Source: Inonotus obliquus
Lineage: Eukaryota > Basidiomycota > Agaricomycetes > Hymenochaetales > Hymenochaetaceae
DNA: 64,000 nt
Direction: 5' to 3'
Assembly: GCA_032164295.1 (NCBI GenBank)
Contig: JAJHTX010000011.1
Span: 992,001 to 1,056,000 of the forward strand
Shown here piece after piece: positions 1 through 10,415 of this stretch. The notes under the pieces are model-generated. The model was not told where the DNA came from, did no database searches, and worked only from the letters and a program-made list of their open reading frames with translations. The first letter of the stretch is position 1. The number at the start of each line of letters is the position of its first letter. A program made the position numbers and the translations under genes.

Positions 1-430
1 CAAATAAGCCCAAACTGGGTAATCGATTATATCATCCATCAGGTCATCGATTATATCATCCATCAAGTAATCGATTATATCATTCATTAGGTCATCAATT
101 ATCTCATCCATCAAGTAATCGATTATATCATCCATTAGGTCATTCATCAAGTCATCGATTAGATCATCGATCAGGTCATCACCTTGAACCATATTCTGGA
201 CTCATCAATTGATTCATTGATGGCACATCATTCATCAAGTAACTCATTGATGCGCATCATTCATCAAATAACTCATTGATGCACAGCATCTATCAAGTAA
301 TTCATTGATGCACAGCATTCATCAAATCATGCATTGATGCACATCACTCATCAATTAATTCATTGATGCGCATCATTCATCAAATAACTCATTGATACAT
401 TGATACATATCACTTGATTTGGAGTATTTG
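1..430. repeat. Degenerate minisatellite, ATCATCCATCAAGT-type units
   Basis: About 430 bases consist of imperfect tandem units built on the motifs ATCAAGTAATCGATTATATC and CATTGATGCACATCATTCATC. The unit changes gradually from the left (ATCGATTATATC type) to the right (CATTGATGC type). There is no coding potential. Because the following 700 bases look like the downstream half of an LTR, the array may lie in the U3 region of an LTR whose left end is outside the window; that link is inference. Confidence 0.8.
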
Positions 431-1142
431 ATGCATAGCTTTGGAAGGAGATATCAAATTTTGATGATGTGGTTGATGCAGATCTATTTTTAGCTTATGC
501 TGTGGATTATGTAAATTGGTCTTGGAATTAGTATTTAAGGACCAGCATGTAGCCCCCCAGAGGAGCATAGAATTAACTCCCCATAGAATAACTCACCAGA
601 GTTCTCCCCCAGAACAAGACAAGCTCACATCACTCTGTGACCCCTTGTCACACTATTTGCAAGTCAAGTCAAGGTTTCGTCGCATACAGTTGACCACAGC
701 TCAAGACTGGGTAACTGCATTGCTCAAGGACTAGTTTGGTACTAGTCAAAGGTATTGTATTGCCTCTGTTCCAATTGGACATTGGTGATAAACCCCTCTC
801 AAAGTTGATATCTGATATCTCGAGACTTCGAGTGTGTGTGTCCCTCTAGACATTGACATCTATTCTGCATAGCTTGTCATTGCCTACCTCGGTGTGGACA
901 ATTTAATTGCTCCTCACCCACGGTGACCTATCACTCGCTTTCAAAAGAATTGGATAAAGACTCATCTCTCACTCACTCTACATCTCTACTTGAACTCGAA
1001 TCCCTCAACCCTCCAACTACAACAAGTTGCCCATAGCTTCAACGAACAACTGGGAAGACTACCCGCCTAGATAATTAGACCGGTTGACTCAGTGGGAGTG
1101 TACTTGGTTATTCAACAGCCAATACCATCCCAGCACGACAGC
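431..1142 (+). mobile_element. Possible R-U5 part of an LTR inserted in gypsy copy 1
   Basis: This stretch has no gene. A TATA-like TATTTAAGG lies near 531, and the block ends in CA directly against gypsy integrase sequence that starts abruptly at 1143. That is what an LTR inserted in the gypsy integrase would look like, comparable to the element that interrupts gypsy copy 2 at 12683-14296. The left end and any target duplication are outside the window, so this is tentative. Confidence 0.3.
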
Positions 1143-1143
1143 G

Positions 1144-2026
1144 GAAGATCATCCATGATCGGGGAATTCAGTTCGAGGCAAAAATGATGAAGAAATTGTA
1201 CAAGTTACTACGCATCCAAGGAAATCCGTCGACAGCATATCACCCCCAGACGGATGGACAGACAGAGCGAGTAAACCAGGAACTTGAACAATATCTTCAC
1301 CTGTACGTCAACCACAGGCAATCGGATTGGGTCGACTGGCTTCCTCTCGCGGAGTTTGCATACAACAACAGAGAGCACTCTGCGACAAAACTTTCCCCAT
1401 TCTTCGTTAACACGGGCATGCATCCGACGGGCTTCACAGATGTTGTGACATCATCTTCCAACTACTCCGCAGAAGACTTCGCTAAACATATCAAGGAAGT
1501 ACATGAGATAGCTCAGAAGAATCTCAAACAGGCGGCAGAAGACATGAAGAGGTTCCATGACAGACATGCGGGTGCATCTGTGGAGTATAGGCAGGGTGAC
1601 AAGGTTTTCCGAGATGGATGTAACCTTAAGACATCCAGACCGACAGCTAAACTCGAGGACAAGTGGTTTGGACCATACGAGGTGGTCAAAAAGGTTGGAG
1701 CTAGTGCTTATCGTCTCAAACTCCCCCGTTCGTGGAAGAAAGTACACCCCGTGTTCAACGAAGCATTACTTAAACCCGCAATCGAACTGGTCTTTGAGTC
1801 TCAGAAACACCCGCCGCCGAAACCTCCTATGATCATCGACAATGAAGAAGAGTATGAAGTTGAAGAGATACTGGATTCGCGTATCCATCGCCGAAAGCTT
1901 CAGTTCTTGGTCAAATGGGAAGGATACAAAGACCCAACATGGCAGCCCAAAGAAGATTTGACAAATGCTGAAGAGACAATTGAAGAGTTTTATGACAAAC
2001 ATCCCAAAGCACCACGAAAACCGTAG
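1144..2026 (+). pseudogene. Gypsy integrase C-terminal part plus chromodomain (5' truncated)
   Basis: The open frame gives the end of a Ty3/gypsy polyprotein. It holds the integrase signature HPQTDGQTERVNQELEQYL, the C-terminal integrase domain with the GDKVF strand, and a chromodomain of about 50 residues with the aromatic/acidic pattern VEEILDSR...FLVKWEGY...TWQPKEDL. A chromodomain at the end of integrase defines chromoviruses and is thought to steer insertion by binding modified histones. The N-terminal zinc finger and first catalytic Asp are absent because the fragment begins at the second half of the core. It is very close to the same region of copy 2, with few substitutions. It cannot act alone. 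Confidence 0.9.
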
Positions 2027-2188
2027 ACTCACTCTTGATCGGGACGATCAAGCCTTGAAGGGGGGGTAATGTTAGGACTTGAACTTTTCCTTCTTGCTCT
2101 GCTTACTTAATTCCTTATTTGTCATCTTCCTTTTCCGTATATGCTTACTCATCCTTATTATTCATCTTGCTTAGTTGCTCTTTACCGG

Positions 2189-3508
2189 TAAATGTGCGAG
2201 ATCGCGTCCGGTACCGGAGGTACCGAGACGAGGGGTGTATGGTTTTAAGTGGGGGAGGGCTAATATGTGCCGGTACTTAACCAGTACGGTCATGGTACTT
2301 GTTGTCTATGAAAAGGGGGAGTGAATGGATGGGCCAGAAGCAAAGAGTATATGATTCTGGTATGAAAAGGACAGTTTTGAACGTGGGAAAAACTTCGGTA
2401 TAGGTCGGTATGAGAGAGAACGTAGCAAAACAAGAGTCTAATACCGTGGGAAAAACCTTGGTACAGGTCGGTACAGAAAGAAAGGGGTCGGTACGTGAAG
2501 GTATGTTGTCAAACAAGAAGATCAGTACAGAAACAAAAGGGTGACGTGCAGAATGCAAAGGATAACAAAATGTCGGTACCGTGGGAAAAATGTCGGTATA
2601 GGTCGGTACTGCAGGAAAACAGCTAGCACGGGATGGTATAGCAAGGGACTGAATGAGGTTGACTGGTGGCTGAAGGTGTCGACTGGACTGGGAAGCAAAC
2701 CTGAGCCCTCACACGGGAGGCTAACTCCGAAGGTTCACTTGAGATGGAACTGGGATGGGATTGGGACGAAGCTTGAGATGAGACTGAGACGGAACTGAGA
2801 AGGGGGTGAGGAAACCCGAGCCCTCACGTTAGAGGCTAGCTCCTAAGATTACCTGGAGAGCTACTACGTACAGGAGGAGATATTTATACTACTGTACCGT
2901 AGTTAGCTCACAAATCCAAAAGGAGAAAGTAGAAAGGAAGATCAAAACAAAGAAAAGTCTGAATAAAAATGTAACAAGGAAAGTGAACATTGCAGCGCCA
3001 TCAGGGGGACAACAAGAAAGGGTTAGGGAGGACAAGATACCAATGAAAACGTAGCATATAGTACCCCTGGATGAAAAGTCCTCAGGACAAGAGATCTGCG
3101 CCCCTGCTGATTGATACCGATGCATTTCTGGTACTACCGGACCTGAAAACCTTAATGGATACTGACCCTGAGCTTCCCCAAAGAACCGGCATGCATAGTC
3201 CAACCATCAGGAATGAATACCAGAGAGGGAGACGTCCGATCCATATCATGAGAGCATGTCGAATTGTCAATTTGTCTCGGTACCGGGTTTCTCGGCACTC
3301 GGTACTCTCGGTATTCTCGGTACCGGGTTTCTTGGCGCTCGGTACCGGTACTCTCGGCGTTCGGTACTTCGAGAAATGGGACCGGCAGTTTCTCTGGGTG
3401 TGCTGGTGGATACTGGAAGGTGTAGATGGGACTGTACCGTAGCATAGGATAAGCGTAGAATGGGATACCGGGCTCGATACCGAGCTCAGCTGCACGTAGT
3501 TCTCTTCA
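2189..3508 (-). mobile_element. Solo LTR, CCGG-site family, copy 1
   Basis: On the minus strand the element reads TGAAGAGAACTACGTGC at its start and ends GCACATTTA. It splits the gypsy LTR exactly: CCGG is present on both sides (2185-2188 and 3509-3512), and the uninterrupted LTR at 9915-10415 has a single CCGG there. Related copies at 18190-19317 and 23841-24993 sit in CCGG too. This copy is the longest (1320 bp), with extra tandem GGTACCG/TCGGTAC-rich repeats near 2390-2640 and 3276-3365. A TATAAATA box (minus strand, near 2885) divides it into about 620 bp of U3 and the rest, as in an LTR. No real gene is visible in it. Confidence 0.75.
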
Positions 3509-3835
3509 CCGGAACGTTCTGTAATATTCTATTTTCCTTTCTTACTAATATTCTTCTTAGAGTAATATCTTCCCACGTCTGGTGTGTATATAAGTAGATA
3601 GTCTGACTCATTTGTACCCCGTCTCACTATTCTTCTTACCACCACCATCCCTTAGGTAGTTACTCATTGTTTGTACTAACTTAAATAAATCTTCTTACCA
3701 CCACCATCCCTTAGCCTGCGTGATCGTCTCCGTCGTTGTACAAGTCTTCGACGTTTGAGGCAGCGTACCCTAAGCTCTGGTGTGAGAGACCCCGACTCCG
3801 TTCAAGTACCCCTGAACCCGTCGTTTCGCATAACA

Positions 3836-4055
3836 GATGGCCAGTCTCCGGGCGAGTTGGAGTGTGGGGGGATGGGGGGCGTGGCTCGGACACAATTTGC
3901 GACACACCTTGGTCCGTCGTCTCCTGCGTATCCTCCAATTCCATCCCTTCGGGTTCTACGACGACTACCTTCACGCGTTTCGTGCGTTCCGGGTTTCGTC
4001 TGGCTTTGATGGGTCTGTCGGTCGGTTGCGTTTGCGTTGTTTGTTCGTCTTCCAT
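3836..4055 (-). pseudogene. 5' end of an unknown gene, cut by the gypsy LTR
   Basis: An ATG at 4055 opens about 73 codons (MEDEQTTQTQPTDRPIKARR... to ...RPETGH) that run straight into the inserted gypsy LTR, where the frame becomes LTR sequence. The peptide is hydrophilic, with a basic patch followed by an acidic stretch and a Pro-rich end. It has no domain I recognise. It lies just downstream of GDT1 on the same strand, so it may once have been the next gene or an exon of one. The absence of the rest of the gene to the left shows that insertion, possibly with a deletion, removed it. Confidence 0.5.
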
Positions 4056-4326
4056 ATTAGGAAGGTAGTGGTAAGAGAGAGAGAAGCGTCTCATTAGGCC
4101 TACATTGCACATTGAGCATTGCACAATGTAAAAAAGCGAAAACGAAAACGAAAACGAATGGAGGGACAGATCTAAGGAAGGACAGAGGACAGAGGTGGAC
4201 GAGGTCAGGTACGAGAAAGCTTGTTCACATACGCCAATATGCCCAATATCCCACAATGCCAGAATCCCAATGCCAATGCAAACGACAGTGCTAATGTTGA
4301 TATCAATGTTATCGGTAATGTTAATA

Positions 4327-5452
4327 TTAATGCAACAAGTCCGCGGGATCTTCATGTCCTGGTGGTACACTATTAGCAAGAACATGTTCCGAGTTTTCCC
4401 TGAATGCTTCGTAGAGGTATATAAATCCGAAAAGTAGGAATAGGAATGCTCCGCCGAGTGTGACTGCAATACGTCAAGAAGGAAGAAAAGGAAGGTAAGA
4501 AGGTAGGAAGGTAGGAAGGTAGGTATTAGCATTCGTCGCAAGTCAATAAATAAGAAGGGGAAAGAAGAGACGAACCGTGTTTGACTGAAATTTTAGTAGA
4601 GACGTATCGACCTCCAATAACTGCAAAAGCTGTACAACATGTATGTCCTAGAATAGTTCCGAGTGACACGACGTATACGTTCTAATCACAAAAACGATCA
4701 GAACGATCAGCTCCAGTTCTCAAACGCACATATGCATACGCCGATATTGAAATAAAGCAACGTACATGAGCAGCTCCAAGGGCAATCGTAGCAATTTGAC
4801 TTCGATCTCCCCATTCTCCAAGGAAAGTAAGTGCGAAAGCCTGTACGAACACAGGTCCTAATAATAAACTGAAGAAATTCCTTGCACCTTCTCTAAATGA
4901 TCGCTTTTCGCTTTTTCGTGAGGAAGTCGGGGAGCGTATAATAACGTCCTCTTGGTGCTCCTCTTGGTGCTGGTTCTGGTCCCGGTGACGATGAACTTCC
5001 CCACGTTCAATTTCTTCTAAAGGTATAGCATGCCCATTCAGTTCAACACCACCCGTCCCATCAACCAGCGCCTCATCCTCCTCAATCTCTTCCTCAGCCT
5101 CCCTCATCTCCTCCTCAATCTTCCCACTCCCACTCCTCATCTCCCGACCTTCCCCAACCATCTTAGCTCCAAACGCAAAAAATAAAACCGCAGCAGCGAA
5201 TTGAGTCCACGATTTTGGGATGAGGGTTGGTAAGACATGGCCGAGAGCGGCTGAGAGGACGGACATGATTGCGAGTGCGCCGAAAGCTCCGGAGAAGACT
5301 GTAGTTCGTGGGTGACGCATTGCTAGGATAGCGGCGATGAGGAAGGTTTTGTCACCGATTTCGGAGGCGAGGATCATAAGAAAGCCTTGTACGAGGACTT
5401 GCAAGTTGTTATCGTTGTTACTACTACCGTCGTTTTGAACGCCATTTTCCAT
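4327..5452 (-). CDS. GDT1: GDT1/TMEM165-family Golgi cation transporter
   Basis: Three exons (5452-4766, 4681-4576, 4463-4327) join in frame to 309 residues. The UPF0016 family moves Mn2+/Ca2+ (probably against H+) into the Golgi lumen for glycosylation. Both family signatures are present: ASEIGDKTFLIAAI near residue 30 and LGEWGDRSQIATIA at the end of exon 1, each the E-x-G-D-(K/R)-(T/S) motif that forms the transport path. Six to seven membrane segments are seen, split by a long acidic and His-rich cytosolic loop (about residues 105-185). Introns are 84 and 112 nt. Fragments of this gene recur: its 5' end and promoter at 7501-7835 and 26800-27030, its exon 2 region near 20929 and 36913. This copy is the intact one. 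TPS2 is its divergent neighbour once the inserted 36 kb is ignored. Confidence 0.92.
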
Positions 5453-6200
5453 CGTGTTGTTGTTCTTGTTGTTGCTGCTGTGGGTTCAAGGTTGGGTGGT
5501 TGGTGGAAGAGTTCACAGTGCTAGTGGCTAAGTCATCACAGAAGTCAGAATCATTAATAACGTAAACCAAAAGAAAAAAAAAACCTAGAACAATATCGCA
5601 CCTAAAGAATGACAATGAAATGCTGCTGCAACGGGAACGGTCTCCAGACTGGCGAATGCAGAAGGGGAAGGGAGAAAGTCGTCCAGCAACGGTGTACATC
5701 CACGGCGAATTAGGTTATTTCTGTGAAACTGCTGCGCTGGAATCTGTTGCCGGTGTTGCCAATCCCACGCTTCGTGACTGTAAGTCACAGTCACATGTGG
5801 TATTCACCAGCGATGCGTTTCGTCTGTCCTTTCATCTCCATCCCATCTGTATCGCCTTCCGAACACCTAGAATGCACGAGCTGATAATCTTATATGGTTG
5901 ATATTCAGCTTATTGTGTGATGAGGACGAAAGACCGGTTTTTTGAAGATTTGTCTGGTGCTGTACTGTATCTATATCTGTTGACTCGGTCAGTGGACAGT
6001 GGGCACTTTTGCACGTTTGCACATAAGGTTCTACCTGGGGCATCGGATTCGGAGACCGTGGTATCGTTGACGACCTATGGATAATACCAATGGCTGTAGG
6101 AACTGTAGGCACCAGCTATGACCTCTGGGGCCCTGAGGAATCGAGTAGGACTTGATTGAACTGGTCTGTCATTTGCATTTGGGGTGTACAAAGCTCTTCT
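5453..6200. other. GDT1 promoter and upstream spacer
   Basis: No gene is seen here. Bases 5453-5790 are the GDT1 upstream region; a diverged copy lies at 7501-7835 and another, reversed, at 26698-27015. The stretch 5790-6160 appears only once in the window. Confidence 0.6.
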
Positions 6201-6923
6201 GGTCTGGTAACTAACGACGGCGATTACAGACATCGTTCATCCAAACACTAGAAGATGATCGATGACTGAAAAGAGCCCATCTCGTACAGTATCTCGTATG
6301 ATGACTCTCTTGATGACCTGTACATTATCGACTCATCATTCATCGCCGGTTTCTTGGTACCACGTTTGTAGAAGGTTTACTGTAACCTTACCAGTCCGAC
6401 CGGGCGAACTCAATGACCCAGAAGTGCGTAGTCTGGGATATAATCGGTCTATCCGGTCATCTCAAATGATCTTCGCCATTCGACTTTTAGCGTGTCGTTG
6501 GGTCGATCGTTCTACACGCCCTGTCAGGGACTCATCCAGCCACATACCTTGGCGTCCCACCGTCGAATGGTATATGCATATTATTCTGATAATGCCGGTT
6601 TTGACTAAACGGCTACTAAGGACCCAGCTGTAGATATGCATTTCTACCCTGCTTCACGACCGGCCCGGATACGAAAAGACGGAGTGTCACCCATCAGTTC
6701 TGAATTCGATTATTCCGCTTATCGCAACTCGCAGCTCGGAAAGGAATATCTAGACGAAGCATCGGAAGACACGCGTCCGCTAGTCCGATCCTAATACTGC
6801 TTCATATGGACGAACGGGATCGTTGAAGAGGGTGTATTCGCTTTCAGGGAAGTCTGCTCCCAAGGACCTCTCATGGTAGATTGTCACGAGGACGTTTTGG
6901 ACGATGGGATGACAGAAGTATAG
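6201..6923 (+). pseudogene. Degenerate multi-exon gene fragment, copy 1 (gene P)
   Basis: This block is shared with 36133-36850 (reversed) and, for its 3' end, 40547-40822. In the conserved frame it gives ISYSISYDDSLDDLYIIDSS-like sequence ending FLVPR before a GTTTGT donor, and a last exon (from VDMHFYPASRP to HEDVLDDGMTEV and stop at 6923). Relative to the copy at 36133 it has a 12-nt in-frame deletion and a TAA in place of a CAA codon in the last exon. The pattern of conserved frame, in-frame deletion and conservative changes suggests a once-coding gene. I do not recognise the protein. Confidence 0.4.
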
Positions 6924-7500
6924 GATGTGAGGATCCTCGTATTCGGCGTAATGAATGCGGTTATACGCGAAGACTGAGCGAATTAGGCAACGAGATGTGG
7001 TTGCGGGAGGGATGTCGGTTGAGGATTATGAGTGGGTTCATCATCATTAACCTTCGGACCGATGTTCTGGAACGAGCCTGTTTTCGGAATGCTGGGAGCA
7101 GTTTCTCGTGCAATCGCAGGCGACCGCACGTTGGAAGATGGGCGAACGTGGGTGGAAGTAAGATGAAGAGCGGGGATCGATGTAGCCAAGAAATCTGGCA
7201 TGGCATAGTAACAATTCTGTTATTAATGCCGTCGGCTTATGAAAGCACGTCGAAGCGCAGAAGTGGTGAAAAGTCTAAGATTTGGGTACCTCGGCAAATA
7301 GCCACTTTCCCTCCACCTTCACTTCATCCCTATAAAGCTTTCCTCTCTCTCCCTACTCCCCACTCGCATTTACTCCCATCCTACCTATACATTGCACTTA
7401 CTCTATCTACTTATTACCACTTCACCACTTCCGTGTCCCCCATGGATTCATTCGCAGAACCCCGTCCACGCCAGGACCTGCTCTCAGTGTCCAAGACGTT
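6924..7500 (+). pseudogene. Duplicate of the TPS2 promoter and first ~20 codons
   Basis: This matches the region upstream of TPS2 (40823-41450), including the CCCTATAAAGC TATA box (near 7330), the ATG in CCATGGATTC at 7442, and codons for MDSFAEPRPRQDL. One T is lost in codon 13, breaking the frame. At 7497-7500 the sequence switches within the 4-base overlap CGTT to antisense GDT1 codons 1-7. The same junction occurs reversed at 27016-27035. Confidence 0.85.
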
Positions 7501-9063
7501 TTGAACGCCATTTCACAAGTTGCTGCTGCAGTGGGTTCAGGGTTGGGTGGTTGGTGGAAAGAGTTCCTGAGTGGCGGCGTCAGTCAGAACCATTTATAAC
7601 GTAAACCAAAGAAAACTCTAGAATAATATCGCACCTAACGAACGACAGTGAAATGCTGCTGCAACGGCTGCAACGAGAATGGTCTCCAGTCTGCCGAATG
7701 CAGGAAGGGGAAGGGGAGCAACGGTGGTATCAACGTCCACCTATTTGATCATTTCAATGCTTGTGAGAAAGCTGTGCTGGCAGTTGTTGCCAGCATTACC
7801 CCGCCCGCTTCGTGACCAAAACTTGTGGACGGAAGTGCCAAATTGAACCAGCTGATTCCAACCAGCGAACATACGTCGGATAATAACGCGTACGTCCAGC
7901 CCCGTCAACAATCCCCGTGTACCTTAAGATCCGTCACATCTATATGCGGCTGAATAATAGCCTGAGGGCGGTGGTTGGGAGCTTTGGCTGCGTGCCATTT
8001 TCATAACCGCGAAGGCGGACAGGTAGTCATAACGGAGAGTCAGAGGATCGCTTGGACCAGGCCTGGAATTGAATCAGAGCCTGGGTCTGGCTTCATCATG
8101 TGAAGGAAAGGCCGAGTATTTGAATGTAGCGGTAGGAAGGCCATTACAGTGGATGAAACTATTCCGTCGCTCCTAACAATGAGACATCGAATTCGAAGGA
8201 TTGGGCGCAAGCAACGACTTTGCCGTCACTGGCACTCTGGTTTGCGTTGCTCTGATGACCTAAACTACTGCACAGGGCGAGTGGGATGCAGTGAAGAGGC
8301 TGATGGTGTCAAACCTGGGCAACGGTCAAAAGAATAATAGAGAAAGAAGCAATATTGGACGCACACCGCTCCTTGACCAGCTCACAGCTTCGACAATAAC
8401 TGCATTTCCTTCAAGTTGTAATGATCTTTTCGGATACGATTGTGGAACTGTGATGAGAATTCAATTACAGCTGGATGGCTGAGCAAGCCTGCTCATTACT
8501 ACAGAGCTTTCATAATCGTTGATAGTAACGCCTGTACTCTTATCAGGCTGTTGCTGATGGCATGATGCCCAGTTGTCGTCGCCGCAGGACGTGCAAGTGT
8601 CACGGCGCACTGCCGAAGCAAACAAACAATTTTATGTAATGTACACAAAATGCAGCTCGTCTACTATGCAACATCGTTTCTTATCAGCAGCAATAATTTA
8701 TCGGCACTACCTACAACTTGCGAGTACTATTAGTTCTCGTATAATCAGGATCCACATCCCGCCTCGCTCAGGAAATCAGTCTCCAGTGTCCCAAGGGTCC
8801 CAGTGACGAGGCCTCCCGTGCTTGTCTCTACATGGTGGCGTTCAACCAGCGCGCGCCTCGCAAAGCGTTATCTAACTTTGCATCTGTCACAGTCACAGAC
8901 GTTTGACATATTAGCAATGTGCTTTCCCCAAAAATAATAGCTGGTAGATGCTATGGCGCCACTTTGCATCACGCTACAAGCTATATAAACGCCCTCCCTT
9001 GGTCCCAGGTACCAATAACAACGTACACTCCAAGCACCCACTTATACTTCACCGCTGCTTTCC
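7501..9063. repeat. Locally duplicated block T, copy 1 (starts with GDT1 promoter)
   Basis: Bases 7501-7835 copy the GDT1 5' end and upstream region. From about 7735 on, the block is an inverted, slightly diverged copy of 39175-40546. It leads directly into the first exon of the tandem-exon gene at 9064, just as the other copy does. The minus strand holds a frameshifted version of the 83-codon ORF found at 40274-40525. No intact gene is present. Confidence 0.75.
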
Positions 9064-9098
9064 ATGACATCAAGGTCCCAAACGCTGGCTGCTGTACG
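9064..9098 (+). pseudogene. Tandem-exon gene copy 1: first part of exon 1, cut by hAT insertion
   Basis: An ATG at 9064 opens MTSRSQTLAAV and then the hAT element starts at 9099. The remaining 41 nt of the exon are at 23653-23613 on the other strand. Joining the two pieces after removing one 8-bp target copy gives 76 nt, that is 25 codons plus one base, the same phase-1 end as exon 1 of the intact copy at 39174-39078. See the entry at 22095-23653. Confidence 0.75.
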
Positions 9099-9914
9099 TA
9101 GGGTTGCCGAAGTCCGGTCCTTGTCCGGTCCAGTCACTTTTGACTGGACCTCGAACCGGACCGGTCCACTTTCCAGCTCTTTGTATGGACCAGGACTGGA
9201 CGGCTGGCGGACCACACTTGGACTGGACATTTGGTTCGGTCCAGGTCCGACCCTGGTCCGGACCTGGACCAGATGTATTATTGTTAATTCCAATATTCTG
9301 TGAATATTTGGTTTACCATGCACACTGTCGAAGATTTAGCAACCTCACTAACCAAGTGTGTTCAATTTCGTGAGTCACAAAGGCTGTCGCACACGGAACT
9401 TGTCCAAGGTTGTCGACATAGATGTGCAGGGTGAAATGTTAGGAAACCGTGAACAGCATGGTTGCCCAACTTTCGTCACTTGCAAACGAAGTTATCTGGG
9501 TGTCGATCGAAGTCATTATTGCAGGTAGATTCGGTGGACAAACATTTGCTCCTGACATGAAAGGGGTGTGGAAGGAAGTTAGTTATAGGTCCGACTGTAA
9601 CAATGAGTCATAGCTACACAAAGGCATCAGAACCGTGCAAAGCTACAACGCATGAATGGGAAAATGAACTTTACAAAGTTGTGCCATAACACTTCCGTTG
9701 GGTCCTCGAGGACACGCACGAAAACGCTAACATCTACCGTCTCATCTTCGATCGTGGGATAGCTGTAACCCTATTAAATAGTAAACAGCTTCCTCAACTC
9801 GCTGAAATGTGTAAAACCCCAATCGCACTCATCAGCAATGAAACGAAGGTGCACATCTAGAGATAATTCTGATATTGGTCGTGCCCCAACATGCGAAAAG
9901 CTATGACTATTCGG

Positions 9915-10415
9915 TGTTATGCGAAACGACGGGTTCGGGGGTACTCGAACGGAGTCGGGGTCTCTCACACCAGAGCTTAGGGTACGCTGCCTCAAACGTC
10001 GAAGACTTGTACAACGACGGAGACGATCACGCAGGCTAAGGGATGGTGGTGGTAAGAAGATATATTTAAGTTAGTACAAACAATGAGTAAATACCTAAGG
10101 GATGGTGGTGGTAAGAAGATATATTTAAGTTAGTACAAACAATGAGTAAATACCTAAGGGATGGTGGTGGTAAGAAGAATAGTGAGACGGGGTACAAATG
10201 AGTCAGACTATCTACTTATATACACACCAGACGTGGGAAGATATTACTCTAAGAAGAATATTAGTAAGAAAGGAAAATAGAATATTACGGAACGTTCCGG
10301 TAAAGAGCGACTAAGCAAGATGAATAATAAGGATGAGTAAGCATATACAGAAAAGGAAGATGACAAATAAGGAATTAAGTAAGCAGAGCAAGAAGGAAAA
10401 GTTCAAGTCCTAACA
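9915..10415 (-). repeat. Gypsy copy 2, 3' LTR (501 bp)
   Basis: It is longer than the 443-bp 5' LTR because the ~59-bp unit containing CTAAGGGATGGTGGTGGTAA and AAGAAGATATATTTAAGTT is present three times, against twice in the right LTR. The length difference arose after insertion. Confidence 0.9.

Larger units (their letters stand above)
1143..3835 (+). mobile_element. Ty3/gypsy chromovirus copy 1, 3' end with LTR
   Basis: This is the 3' part of the family that is complete at 9915-17793, here on the plus strand. It starts inside the integrase core, runs through the chromodomain to a stop at 2026, then a purine tract ending GGGGGGGTAA and an LTR that begins TGTTAGG at 2070 and ends CATAACA at 3835. 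Without the solo LTR inside it (2189-3508 plus a duplicated CCGG) the LTR is 442 bp, against 443 bp for the right LTR of copy 2. A TATATAAG box is at about 3587. The element ends inside a small gene (3836-4055). Its own 5' part is missing from the window. Confidence 0.9.

Noticed and set aside
1..430. CRISPR-like regular repeat
   Set aside because: Units are contiguous and degenerate with no unique spacers, and the genome is fungal; it is a minisatellite.
6881..7504. 207-codon frame over the TPS2 promoter duplicate
   Set aside because: It spans the TATA box and leader of TPS2 and ends on the chimeric junction; the corresponding frame is broken in the other copies.
9099..9300. Possible coding exon in the GGTCC-rich hAT end (frames of 80-90 codons at each copy)
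   Set aside because: Frames arise on both strands from short GGTCC/GGACC repeats and recur at every hAT end, so they reflect repeat composition.
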